Both the position numbers and the translations under genes were made by a program. The notes beneath the pieces were generated by a model. It made no database searches. It had not been told where the DNA came from and saw only the letters and a program-made list of their open reading frames with translations. Positions 35,252 to 43,739 of a stretch of 64,000 bases of DNA are shown piece by piece; the first letter of the stretch is position 1, and each line of letters starts with the position of its first letter. The DNA comes from CAVVTR01 sp963751245 (GTDB lineage: Bacteria; Acidobacteriota; Thermoanaerobaculia; Thermoanaerobaculales; Thermoanaerobaculaceae), in the NCBI GenBank assembly GCA_963751245.1, contig CAVVTR010000008.1:310001-374000 (forward strand). The letters are read 5' to 3'.

Positions 35252-35625
35252 GCGCTCGCGCCTTTCTCCAGACCCGCGATGAGGTTGAGGACCTGGTCGG
35301 TCCCGAAAGGCTTCGTGATGTAGGCGGTGGCGCCCGCCTCGAGACCCCGTGCCGTGTCTTCCTGCTTGCCGTCGGTGCTCACGATGATCACGGTGAGGCG
35401 GTCGAGGCGGCCGCTGGCGCGCAGGGCCCCGAGGAGCTCGATGCCGTTCATGTTGGGCATGTTGACGTCCAGGAGAACGAGGTCGACGTCGCCGTGCTCG
35501 TCGAGCCGCTGGAGGGCCTCGCGTCCGTCCGAGGCGAACACGAGCGGAAAACGCCGCAGCATCACCTCGTACATCTTGAGCATCAACCTGGAGTCATCGA
35601 CCGCCAGGATCTTTCGAGGCTCCAC
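35248..35625 (-). CDS. Single-domain response regulator (CheY-like)
   Basis: A 125-residue protein made only of a receiver domain: acidic pair Asp10-Asp11, phospho-Asp53 in LLDVNMPNMNG, Thr/Ser switch in IIVSTDG, and the invariant Lys in YITKPFG. The GTG start has GGAGGG. With no DNA-binding domain it must signal by protein contact. It is the first gene of the receiver-GAF-PATAN cluster. No histidine kinase is adjacent; the soluble kinase at 7585-8460 or an unlinked one may supply phosphate. Confidence 0.9.
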   Translation of the reverse strand: MEPRKILAVDDSRLMLKMYEVMLRRFPLVFASDGREALQRLDEHGDVDLVLLDVNMPNMNGIELLGALRASGRLDRLTVIIVSTDGKQEDTARGLEAGATAYITKPFGTDQVLNLIAGLEKGASA

Positions 35626-35848
35626 GCTACCCTCCTGGCGCGGATCCGGCCCTCTCCCCGACCCGCACCGGCCGACGCGCCACCCCGGGACGCGGCGGGG
35701 CACCCGTTGACCACCGGCGCCCCCCCCGGCTCCGGAGCAGAAGCATACCGGCCCGGCGATGCCGATTCAAGGCGACGGGTTCTTCAGGCACCTCCGCGGG
35801 GCCTCCTCCGGGGACGGGGCCCGCCCACCCGGAGGGCGAGAAACCGGC

Positions 35849-37330
35849 TCACGGTGCTACCGCGTCGCGAAGCGCGCGCCCCAGCCGTCGCACGCCCTCC
35901 TCGATGGCGGGCTCCTCCAGGTTCGAGATGGACACCCTGAAGCAGGGCCTCGGCGGGGTTTCCGCAAAGAACAGGCTTCCGGGCGCGACCGACACGCCGT
36001 GGCGGCCCAGGAGGGCCAACAGGGCCGTCTCGTCCAGACCCCCGCCCTCCACGGTGACGAGCAGGGTGTAGCCGCCCGCTGGCCGGGTCCACGACACCCC
36101 AGAGGCGGGCATGTGCTCTCCGAGAGCGCGCAGCAGGGCCGACATCCTTCGGCGGTATGCCGTATGGACCCGGCGCACATGGGCTTCGAACCTGCCCTCC
36201 GCGCAGAAGTGTGCGAGCGCCGCCTGGCCCAGGGTCGGGGCGGCGAGGCACCGCACCCGGCTGAGCGCTACGAGCCTCTCGATGCAGCCGGGATGCGCCG
36301 CGATCCAGCCCACGCGCAGGCCCGGGAAGACTACCTTGGAAAACGTGCCCACGTAGACCACCACGCCTCCCTGGTCCATTGACTTGACCGGCAGCACGGC
36401 CTTGCCGAAGTACTTCATCTCCTCCTCGAAGCCGTCCTCCACCAGCGGGACGGCGTGGGCCTCGCACAACGAAAGCAGCCGCTCCCGGTGGGCCTGCGGC
36501 GTCGTGATCCCGGTCGGGTTGTGGAAGTTGGGCATGGAGTAGACCAGCGCCGGTCGCTCGCGCCGCAGGATCGCCTCCAGCGCGGCCAGGTCGAGGCCGT
36601 CCGGAAGCATCGGCACGGACAGCAGCCGCGCGCCGGCGGCGCGGAACAACGGCAGCGCCAGGGAATAGGTGGGCGACTCCACGACCACCCCCGCCCCCGG
36701 CCCCACAAGCAGGCCTGCGACGAGGTCCAGCGCGTGCTGCGCACCGCTGGTGATCAGCACCTCGTCCGCGTCGACCGTGACGCCGTGGGTTCGCATCCGC
36801 TGTGCGATCACGTGTCGCAGGGGCGCGTAGCCGGCCGCGCTGCCGTAGTCAGCCAGCCGGCGCCCGTCCGCCCGCATGACCCGGTCCAGGCTCCGCTTGA
36901 GATCGTCCACCGGCGCCAGCAGCCGGTCCGCGGCGAGCCCGGCGAAGCTCACGGCCCCACCGCCCGCCGCGCCGGTTCCGGCGGCGGGGTCGACCGCCGC
37001 GGCCCGGGCGGCACGGCAGGCCGGCGAAGCCACATCCTCCCAGGAGATCAGGCATCTCGAGCGGGACGCCGGCGTCACCAGCGCCCGCCCCCGCCTCCGC
37101 ACGGTGGAGTACGAGCCGCTCCGCGCCTCCAGGTAGCCCAGCGCCCAGAGCTCCTGGTAGGCGCGGACCACCGTGGAGCGGTTGACTCCGAGGCTTTCGG
37201 CCAGGGCCCGGCTCGCGGGCAGCCGGTCGCCCGGGCCCAGCGCGCGGCCGTCGACCATCTTCCGGATCTCCTCCACGATCTGGAGGTACAGGGGAACCCC
37301 GGCGTCGCGCTCGAGCGTCAGGAGCAGCAT
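35849..37330 (-). CDS. MocR/PdxR-type GntR regulator with aminotransferase domain
   Basis: A 493-residue transcription factor: an N-terminal GntR winged helix-turn-helix (about 8-78, with RLPASRALAESLGVNRSTV) joined to a class-I aminotransferase fold (about 125-490). The PLP lysine is Lys332 in TFSKVVFPGLRVGW, and NFHNPTG is conserved. Such regulators sense PLP or amino-acid-derived ligands and control vitamin B6, GABA or other amine pathways. The ATG has GGAGGTG. It is transcribed away from the TonB-dependent receptor across a 434-bp gap, but no B6 or GABA genes are nearby. Confidence 0.9.
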   Translation of the reverse strand: MLLLTLERDAGVPLYLQIVEEIRKMVDGRALGPGDRLPASRALAESLGVNRSTVVRAYQELWALGYLEARSGSYSTVRRRGRALVTPASRSRCLISWEDVASPACRAARAAAVDPAAGTGAAGGGAVSFAGLAADRLLAPVDDLKRSLDRVMRADGRRLADYGSAAGYAPLRHVIAQRMRTHGVTVDADEVLITSGAQHALDLVAGLLVGPGAGVVVESPTYSLALPLFRAAGARLLSVPMLPDGLDLAALEAILRRERPALVYSMPNFHNPTGITTPQAHRERLLSLCEAHAVPLVEDGFEEEMKYFGKAVLPVKSMDQGGVVVYVGTFSKVVFPGLRVGWIAAHPGCIERLVALSRVRCLAAPTLGQAALAHFCAEGRFEAHVRRVHTAYRRRMSALLRALGEHMPASGVSWTRPAGGYTLLVTVEGGGLDETALLALLGRHGVSVAPGSLFFAETPPRPCFRVSISNLEEPAIEEGVRRLGRALRDAVAP

Positions 37331-37764
37331 GGCCACACCTCCACGGCGTCCGCCTCCAGCATCCCTCCGCGGCCGGCTGCTGTCGAGATCCAACAGGGGC
37401 GGAACCCGGACCAGCCGATCTTCGATCACGCGCGGGCGCCTCCGGAACGGCACCCGGCTCGACCGGAGCGCCCCGGCACGCTCCACGCGATGTTCATACG
37501 ACAAGCCTGCGTCGCGAAGATGAGATCGCATCCCAGTTAACAACGCTTACAATCCCGAACACCTCATCCAAAATCTCGAACACTTCCGCGGCAGCGGCTT
37601 TCGCACCGTGCCTCGCGCTGGCAATCTCCTTGCATCCCCGAAGCCGACGTCCATCCGCCACGCGCGGAAATCCACAGTCCCGAAAGGAGCCTCTGACGAC
37701 TGTCTCCGGCCCGCCCGCGCGTCTGCGGGCCTCGTCAACCAGCAACATCGAAGGAGGAGAAATA
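37331..37764. other. 434-bp divergent intergenic region, MocR gene / TonB-dependent receptor
   Basis: No supported gene. The middle (about 37490-37600) is clearly richer in A+T than the rest of the window. It holds TACAAT at 37548-37553 and two near-identical 10-bp direct repeats. The receptor would have a leader of about 205 bases from that hexamer. The region probably contains promoters for both flanking genes. Confidence 0.6.
37553..37583 (+). repeat. Direct repeat pair TC[C/T]CGAACAC, 21 bp apart
   Basis: TCCCGAACAC (37553-37562) and TCTCGAACAC (37574-37583) differ at one base, and their 21-bp period is two helical turns. They overlap the end of a TACAAT hexamer. MocR-type regulators typically bind direct repeats, so this is a candidate operator. 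Confidence 0.35.
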
Positions 37765-40671
37765 ATGAAGCTTTCGCGACTTCTGCTGTGTCTCACGGTG
37801 GTTGCCGCACTGGCGGCGCCTGCTGTCGCTCAGATGCCGAGCGGGACGTTGACTGGAAACGTGACCGACGGCGCGGCGCCCCTTCCCGGTGTGACGGTCA
37901 CGGTGACCTCGCCGGCCCTGCAGGGCTCGCGGTCGGCCGTCACCAACACCAACGGCGACTACATCCTGACCTTCCTGCCCCCCGGCGAGTACAACGTCCG
38001 CTTCGAGCTCGCCGGCTTCCAGAAGGTCGAGGCCAACGTCAAGCTCTCCGCCGCCCAGACCCGCAAGCTCGACGCCGACATGCCGCTGGCGCAGCTCAGC
38101 GAGGAGGTCACGGTCACGGGCAGCTACGAGACCATCTCCTCGAGCATCCAGGCGTCCACGACCTTCGAGCAGAAGCTCATGGACGACCTGCCCATCGCCC
38201 GCAACATCACCAGCGCCGTCGCGCTGGCCCCCGGCGTCCACGACACCGGCCCGTCCTCGGGCATCTCCATCCAGGGCAGCCAGTCGTACGAGAGCCTGTT
38301 CATGGTCAACGGCGTGGTCGTCAACGAGAACCTGCGCGGCCAGCCGTTCGACCTCTTCATCGAGGACGCCATCCAGGAGACCACCACGTCGACCTCGGGC
38401 ATCTCCGCCGAGTACGGCCGCTTCTCCGGCGGCGTCGTCAACACCATCACCAAGTCCGGCGGCAACGAGGTCCACGGCTCCTTCCGGGTGAACTTCACCA
38501 AGGACTCCTGGAGCGCCACGACCCCGCTCACCGTCAGCCAGGACGACACCCTCAACAAGGTGTACGAGGCGACCGTGGGCGGCTACGTCCTCAAGGACAA
38601 GCTGTGGTACTTCGCGGCGGGACGAGACCGCTCCACCTCCAACGCCGCGCAGACCCGCGTGACGTACATCCCCTACACCCACGCGATCACGGAGAAGCGG
38701 TACGAGGGCAAGCTGACGTTCTCGATCACCCCGCGGCACCGCCTCATCGGGTCGTACATGAAGATCGACGAGACCGAGGACGGCCGGGTGTTCTCCAGCG
38801 TGATGGACCTCGCCAGCGTCTACGACCGCGAGCTGCCCCAGGAGCTCATCGCCGGCAACTACACCGGCGTCATCACCGACAACTTCTTCGTCGAGGGCCA
38901 GTACTCGCGCCGGAAGATGAGCTTCGTGAACTCCGGCTCCAAGTACACCGACCTCATCAAGGGCACCCTGTTCTACGACCGTCCCACCGGCTACCGCTGG
39001 CACTCGCCCACGTTCTGCGGCGTGTGCGGCCCCGAGCTGCGTGACAACGAGGACTACCTGGCCAAGGCCTCCTGGTTCCTGTCCACCGACAGCCTCGGCA
39101 CCCACGATCTCATGGCCGGCTACGACGTCTTCAACGACCAGCGCAAGGTCAACAACCACCAGTCCGGTTCCGACTTCCGCATCTACATCTCCGACACCAT
39201 CGTCGGCGACGACGGGGTCACCCTGTACCCGGTGTTCAAACCGTACCCGGGCGGGACCTACACCTACATCCAGTGGAACCCGATCCTGGAGTCCTCCAAG
39301 GGGACCAACTTCAAGACCAAGTCGGCGTTCATCAACGACCGCTGGCGCCTCGACAACCACTGGTCGTTCAACCTCGGCCTGCGCTACGACAAGAACGACG
39401 GCGTCGACTCGGCGGGCAACCTGGTCGCCGATGACAGCCGCCTGAGCCCCCGCCTGGGCGCCACCTGGGACCCCAAGGGCAACGGCGACATCCTCGTCAA
39501 CGCCAGCTACGCCCGCTACGTCATGTCGGTGGCCAACTCCGTGGCCAACGACACCTCGGCCGCCGGCTCGCCGGCGACGCTGCGCTGGTACTACAAGGGA
39601 CCCGCCATCAACACCGGCGACGGTCCCTACATCGGCGCCGACGAGGCGCTGCAGATGCTGTGGGACTGGTTCTTCGGCATGGGCGGCACCGACACCACAC
39701 CGACCCGTTCCATCTACATTCCGGGCGGCACCACCATGTTCCCGAAGTCGCTGGACTCCCCGTACACCGACGAGTACGCCGTCGGCGTCACCAAGCGCCT
39801 GGGCACCCGCGGCGTCGTGCGCGCGGACTACGTCCACCGCAAGTACGCGTCCTTCTACGCCTCGCGCATCGACATGACCACGGGGAGCACCGTCCTGCCC
39901 GACGGCACCGTCGCCGACCTGGCGTGGATCATCAACAACGACAGCCTGCTGCGGCGCAAGTACGACGGCCTCACGGTCCAGGCCCAGTACCGCTTCTCCG
40001 ACACCGTCAACGTGGGCGGCAACTACACCCTGTCGTGGGCCAAGGGGAACTGGGAGGGCGAGACGTCCTCGTCCGGCCCGGTCACCTCCGGAATCCTCGA
40101 GTACCCCGAGTACAGCGATCCCTCCTGGACCGCTCCGGACGGCTACCTGGCCATCGACCAGCGCCACAAGCTGCGCGCCTGGGTGGTGTGGGACCTCCTC
40201 AACACCCGGTACAACCGCCTCAACGTCTCGGTGCTGCAGAACTACTGGTCCGGCAGCCCGTACGGCGCGGTGGGCACCGTGGATTCCCGCCCCTACGTGG
40301 ACAACCCCGGCTACATCATTCCGCCGTCGGCGGTGACGTACTACTACACGGCGCGCGACGCCTACCACACCGACGCCATCACGCGAACGGACCTGTCCCT
40401 CAACTACTCGTTCACGTTCCCGGCCCTCGGCAAGGACGTCGAGGTCTTCGTCCAGCCCGAGATCCTCAACGTGTTCAACGAGCAGGGCGTGACCGCCGTG
40501 AACACCACCGTCTACGATCCGACGGACGGAATGACGGCGTTCAACCCCTTCACCGAGAAGCCGGTGGAGGGTGTGAACTGGCGCAAGGGCTCCAACTTCG
40601 GAAAGCCCACCGCGGACACCAGCTACCAGACCCCGCGGACGTTCCGCTTCTCGGTCGGCTTCCGCTTCTAG
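37765..40671 (+). CDS. TonB-dependent receptor, Oar-like with carboxypeptidase-regulatory N-domain
   Basis: A 968-residue outer-membrane transporter. The signal peptide (1-22, ending AVAQ) is followed by a carboxypeptidase-regulatory beta domain (about 28-105, TNTNGDYILTFLPPGEYNV), a plug domain (about 112-235, with MVNGVVVNENL and SAEYGRFSGGVVN), and a long beta-barrel ending in FSVGFRF with the C-terminal aromatic signal. It imports a ligand with TonB energy. This architecture is heavily expanded in Acidobacteriota and myxobacteria. A perfect AAGGAGGAG precedes the ATG and a strong terminator follows. There is no SusD-like partner, so the substrate is unknown. Confidence 0.93.
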   Translation: MKLSRLLLCLTVVAALAAPAVAQMPSGTLTGNVTDGAAPLPGVTVTVTSPALQGSRSAVTNTNGDYILTFLPPGEYNVRFELAGFQKVEANVKLSAAQTRKLDADMPLAQLSEEVTVTGSYETISSSIQASTTFEQKLMDDLPIARNITSAVALAPGVHDTGPSSGISIQGSQSYESLFMVNGVVVNENLRGQPFDLFIEDAIQETTTSTSGISAEYGRFSGGVVNTITKSGGNEVHGSFRVNFTKDSWSATTPLTVSQDDTLNKVYEATVGGYVLKDKLWYFAAGRDRSTSNAAQTRVTYIPYTHAITEKRYEGKLTFSITPRHRLIGSYMKIDETEDGRVFSSVMDLASVYDRELPQELIAGNYTGVITDNFFVEGQYSRRKMSFVNSGSKYTDLIKGTLFYDRPTGYRWHSPTFCGVCGPELRDNEDYLAKASWFLSTDSLGTHDLMAGYDVFNDQRKVNNHQSGSDFRIYISDTIVGDDGVTLYPVFKPYPGGTYTYIQWNPILESSKGTNFKTKSAFINDRWRLDNHWSFNLGLRYDKNDGVDSAGNLVADDSRLSPRLGATWDPKGNGDILVNASYARYVMSVANSVANDTSAAGSPATLRWYYKGPAINTGDGPYIGADEALQMLWDWFFGMGGTDTTPTRSIYIPGGTTMFPKSLDSPYTDEYAVGVTKRLGTRGVVRADYVHRKYASFYASRIDMTTGSTVLPDGTVADLAWIINNDSLLRRKYDGLTVQAQYRFSDTVNVGGNYTLSWAKGNWEGETSSSGPVTSGILEYPEYSDPSWTAPDGYLAIDQRHKLRAWVVWDLLNTRYNRLNVSVLQNYWSGSPYGAVGTVDSRPYVDNPGYIIPPSAVTYYYTARDAYHTDAITRTDLSLNYSFTFPALGKDVEVFVQPEILNVFNEQGVTAVNTTVYDPTDGMTAFNPFTEKPVEGVNWRKGSNFGKPTADTSYQTPRTFRFSVGFRF

Positions 40672-40693
40672 CTCCACCGCACCACGCAGTACC

Positions 40694-40720
40694 GACGCCC
40701 CGGCCTCGTGCCGGGGCGTC
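40694..40720 (+). terminator. Rho-independent-type terminator of the TonB-dependent receptor
   Basis: A perfect 11-bp stem GACGCCCCGGC / GCCGGGGCGTC with loop CTCGT, starting 23 bp after the stop and followed by the T-rich TGTCTATCTGTT. Confidence 0.8.
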
Positions 40721-40740
40721 TGTCTATCTGTTGCGAGGGG

Positions 40741-41103
40741 CACGGCGGCCCCCCTCCCGGCCTCCGCCGCCGACGCCCCCCGAACCCCCACGCTCGGGCG
40801 AAGTGAATTCCCGGACGCTCAATCTCGCCTCCAGCCCACCCTCCCCCCAACCCGCCATCCCCCAGTTCTGCGACGGTCCTGACCTCCGACTCGCGGCACG
40901 GCGGCCCCCCTCCCGGCCTCCGCCGCCGACGCCCCCCGAACCCCCACGCTCGGGCGAAGTGAATTCCCGGACGCTCAATCTCGCCTCCAGCCCACCCTCC
41001 CCCCAACCCGCCATCCCCCAGTTCTGCGACGGTCCTGACCTCCGACTCGCGGCACGGCGGCCCCCCTCCCGGCCTCCGCCGCCGACGCCCCCCGAACCCC
41101 CAC
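40741..41103. repeat. 156-bp tandem repeat, about 2.3 copies
   Basis: Two copies that look identical, at 40741-40896 and 40897-41052, then a partial third to about 41103 where the match ends after the CCCCCACGC segment. The unit is C-rich on the plus strand with an internal GAATTC. 156 is a multiple of three, so open frames run through it on both strands, but their products are Gly/Arg-rich or Pro-rich and resemble no protein family, so I treat it as non-coding. Confidence 0.85.
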
Positions 41104-41209
41104 GCGAGGCCGAAGGGCTCGCCTGAATCCGGCTTGGCGGCACCTCCGCTCTGCCACTCCCGGGCCACGGGCCGCGTGGCCGCAGCAGCCCTGCACAATC
41201 GAATGTAGA

Positions 41210-41227
41210 CCAGGGCTTCAGCCCTGG
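41210..41227. repeat. REP-like palindrome
   Basis: CCAGGGC-TTCA-GCCCTGG, a perfect 7-bp stem with a 4-base loop, following GTAGA. Similar 'GTAGACCAGGGCTTCAGCCC' elements occur as dispersed intergenic repeats in many genomes. Only one copy is in this window, so its repeat status is inferred. Confidence 0.4.
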
Positions 41228-41373
41228 GGCTGCAGAGCGGAACGACAACCGCCGGGCGATGCGGTGAGCCCCGCTCCGGCCCCCGCGCGGAGCGATCACG
41301 AGCCCGCGCCGAACCCCTCCGGCCGCGATGCGGGCCTCCTACGGACGCGGGCTCGAAACCGCCCGAAAGGAGG

Positions 41374-42354
41374 CTACGCGGACGGGGTGGCGGTCATCCG
41401 CAGCATGGCGTCCAGCGGCCGGGCCGCGGCGGCGCGGAGCTCCTCGTCCATGACGATCTCCGGACGGCCGTCGCGCAGGCAGCGCCACAGGGTCTCCACG
41501 GTGTTGCGCCGCATGTACGGACAGGTGTTGCAGCCGCACTCCGGCCCACCCCCCGGCACGGGAATGAAGCGCTTTCCCGGGGCGAGGCGCTCCATCTGGT
41601 GGATGATGCCGGGCTCCGTGGCGATGAGGAACTCCCCCGCCGGGCTCTCCTGCACGAAGCGCAGGATCGAGGTCGTGGATCCCACGTGGTCGGCGAGGGA
41701 CAGGATCGCCTCCGGGCATTCCGGGTGCGCGGCCACCGGTGCTCCGGGGTGGAGCGCTTTGAGGGAGACCAGCGCCTTCTGCGAGAACTGCTCGTGGACC
41801 ACGCAGGCGCCCGGCCACAGCACCATCCGGCGCCCCGTGCGGCGCTGCAGATAGGCGCCCAGGTGCCGGTCCGGCGCGAAGAGGATCTCGCGGTCAGCGG
41901 GCAGCTGCGCGAGGATCCGCTCCGCCGAGGACGACGTGACGATGACATCGGACAGCGCCTTCACCGCCGCCGAACAGTTGATGTAGGTGACCGCTACGGC
42001 CCCCGGGTGGGCGGCGCGCCACCGGGCGAAGTCCTCCGCCGGACACGACTCCTCCAGCGAGCACCCCGCCTCGAGGTCGGGCACGAGCACCGTCGCGTCC
42101 GGGTTGAGGATCTTGGCGACCTCCGCCATGAAGCGGACGCCGCAGAAGACGATGACCGAGGCGCTGGCGCGCTGCGCCGCCCTGGAGAGCTCCAGGGAGT
42201 CGCCCACGAAGTCGGCCAGGTCCTGGATCTCGGGTTCCTGGTAGTAGTGGGCGAGCAGCAGAGCTCCGCGCGACGCCTTCAGGCGCGCGATCTCTCCGGC
42301 CAGCCGACCGGGTTCCGGTGTCGCCGTCGTCGGGATGTCTGCCGAAAAGGACAC
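41374..42354 (-). CDS. nadA: Quinolinate synthase
   Basis: Condenses iminoaspartate with dihydroxyacetone phosphate to quinolinate for NAD synthesis, using a [4Fe-4S] cluster. The 326-residue enzyme keeps the cluster cysteines by position: Cys98 (GCSLEESC), Cys184 (GACVVHEQF) and the late CNTCPYM pair (275-278). LLAHYYQEPEIQ, the GDSLELSR substrate motif and SSSAER are also present. The GTG start has a GGGGGGAA site, and TATAAT lies about 20 bp upstream, so it has its own promoter. No nadB or nadC is in the window. Confidence 0.95.
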   Translation of the reverse strand: MSFSADIPTTATPEPGRLAGEIARLKASRGALLLAHYYQEPEIQDLADFVGDSLELSRAAQRASASVIVFCGVRFMAEVAKILNPDATVLVPDLEAGCSLEESCPAEDFARWRAAHPGAVAVTYINCSAAVKALSDVIVTSSSAERILAQLPADREILFAPDRHLGAYLQRRTGRRMVLWPGACVVHEQFSQKALVSLKALHPGAPVAAHPECPEAILSLADHVGSTTSILRFVQESPAGEFLIATEPGIIHQMERLAPGKRFIPVPGGGPECGCNTCPYMRRNTVETLWRCLRDGRPEIVMDEELRAAAARPLDAMLRMTATPSA

Positions 42355-42374
42355 GCATTCCCCCCAGGGCCGGG

Positions 42375-42380
42375 ATTATA
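42375..42380 (-). promoter_or_regulatory. -10 element of nadA
   Basis: A consensus TATAAT on the minus strand, 20 bp before the GTG start, in the 83-bp gap after the aminopeptidase gene. Confidence 0.6.
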
Positions 42381-42437
42381 GGTCAGGACGGCGGCAGGGC
42401 GCGCCGCCGGATCCGCGCCGTACGCCGCGCGTCCAGC

Positions 42438-43739
42438 TCAGGCGCCGGCCATCGCCTCGACCCCGTCCGGGTCGCGGGGCAGATCGGCCGACAGACACTC
42501 AGCGCCTTCCTCGCCGATGAGGTAGTCGTCCTCCACCCGGATGCCGATGCCCTCCCCCGGCAGGTACACGCCGGGCTCCACGGTGACGACCATGCCCGGC
42601 TCGAGGGTGCGCTCCTCGCCCCCCACGTCGTGGGCTTCGAGGCCGAGCATGTGTCCGAGGCCGTGGATGAAGAAGTTCCCCAGAGACCGCCCCTCGTCCC
42701 CCGGGACTCCCGAGGTCTCCAGCGCCCCGAACGCCGCGCGCCGCGCCGCCGCCAGCGTCGAGCCCGGCCGCAGCGTGGCCACGGCGGCGTCGTAGGCGGC
42801 CAGCACCGCGGAGTAGAGGGCACGCTGTCGCGCATCGAACCGCCCGGACACGGGGAAGGTGCGCGTGAGGTCCCCGCAGTAGTAGCCGTGGCGCGCCCCG
42901 ATGTCCACCACCACCAGCTCGCCCGCCGCCAGGACACCCAGGTTGGCGTCGTAGTGCAGGATGCACCCCGCCGGTCCCGAGCCCACGATCGGGGGGAACG
43001 ACCACCCCTCGGCCCCGGCCGCGCGCAGGGCCGCGAAGGCGGCGCCTTCCACCGCCCCCTCGGTGGCGCCGGCGGTCACGGCCCGCCCTGCAGCCCGCAT
43101 CGCCGCCGCCGTGGCGGCGACGGCCCGGCGCATGAGGGCCACCTCGCCGGGCTCCTTGCGGCATCGCATGTCGGCCAGCAGCGGCGAAAGGTCCTGGACC
43201 GCGAAGCTCGCCACCCGGTCGCGGAGCGCCGCGAGCAGCCGCTGCTCGGGCCCCAGCCCTCCCTCCGCCGACGGCGCCGGCAGGGGCACCCATACCGTGC
43301 CTCCGCCCACCGCGGCGGCCAGCCGGTCCTCGAAGCCCGGCACCGGCCGGCGGCGGGCGTCCAGCACCACCTCGGTCGGCGCTCGGTCGAGGACGGCGTC
43401 GAACCCCAGGAGCGCGGCGGTCTCCTTCCCGGGGCCCAGCTTGGGACCGGTCCACGCCTCCAGCGCCGGCCGCCGGGCCGGCAGGAAGAGGGTCTCCTCC
43501 TCCCGCGTCATCATCAGCACGGCGTGGGGGAGCTCCACCCCGGTCAGGTAGAAGAAGGTGGGCTCCTGCCGGAAGGTCCCGACGTCGCCGTAGCCGCGGT
43601 CGTCGCCGGCGCCCACGAGCAGCGCCACCTCCCCCAGCTCGAGCTCCCTCCTGATCCGTTCCCGCCGGCGCCGGTACACCGCCGGATCCTCCAACTCGGC
43701 GGCGTACTGGCCGCCCGTCAACACGCGCTCACTGATCAT
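42438..43739 (-). CDS. pepP: Xaa-Pro aminopeptidase (M24B, aminopeptidase P type)
   Basis: Cleaves an N-terminal residue from peptides with Pro in second position, in the cytoplasm. The 433-residue protein has an N-terminal creatinase-like domain (about 15-165, with TFFYLTGVELPHAVLMM) and a pita-bread catalytic domain. Metal ligands are in VVDIGARHGYYCGDLTRTF (two Asp), HGLGHMLGLEAHD (His), TVEPGVYLPG (Glu) and RVEDDYLI (Glu). The ATG overlaps the end of the AI-2E gene by 11 bp. It is the last gene of the long array that begins at valS. Confidence 0.92.
   Translation of the reverse strand: MISERVLTGGQYAAELEDPAVYRRRRERIRRELELGEVALLVGAGDDRGYGDVGTFRQEPTFFYLTGVELPHAVLMMTREEETLFLPARRPALEAWTGPKLGPGKETAALLGFDAVLDRAPTEVVLDARRRPVPGFEDRLAAAVGGGTVWVPLPAPSAEGGLGPEQRLLAALRDRVASFAVQDLSPLLADMRCRKEPGEVALMRRAVAATAAAMRAAGRAVTAGATEGAVEGAAFAALRAAGAEGWSFPPIVGSGPAGCILHYDANLGVLAAGELVVVDIGARHGYYCGDLTRTFPVSGRFDARQRALYSAVLAAYDAAVATLRPGSTLAAARRAAFGALETSGVPGDEGRSLGNFFIHGLGHMLGLEAHDVGGEERTLEPGMVVTVEPGVYLPGEGIGIRVEDDYLIGEEGAECLSADLPRDPDGVEAMAGA

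Larger units (their letters stand above)
40672..41373. other. 702-bp intergenic region, receptor / nadA
   Basis: No supported gene between these convergent genes. It contains the receptor terminator, the 156-bp tandem repeat and a short REP-like palindrome. The rest (about 41104-41205 and 41230-41373) shows nothing I can name. Confidence 0.65.

Noticed and set aside
37735..40791. A reading frame of over 1,000 codons antisense to the TonB-dependent receptor
   Set aside because: Its product is Val/Gly/Arg-rich and without recognisable domains. Long antisense frames are common at this GC content, and the sense strand encodes a complete receptor with ribosome-binding site and terminator.
40741..41103. 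CRISPR array
   Set aside because: The unit is 156 bp with contiguous identical copies and no spacers, and no cas gene is present.
40668..41299. Gly/Arg-rich proteins encoded across the 156-bp tandem repeat
   Set aside because: They exist on both strands because 156 is a multiple of three. There is no ribosome-binding site, family resemblance or normal amino-acid composition.
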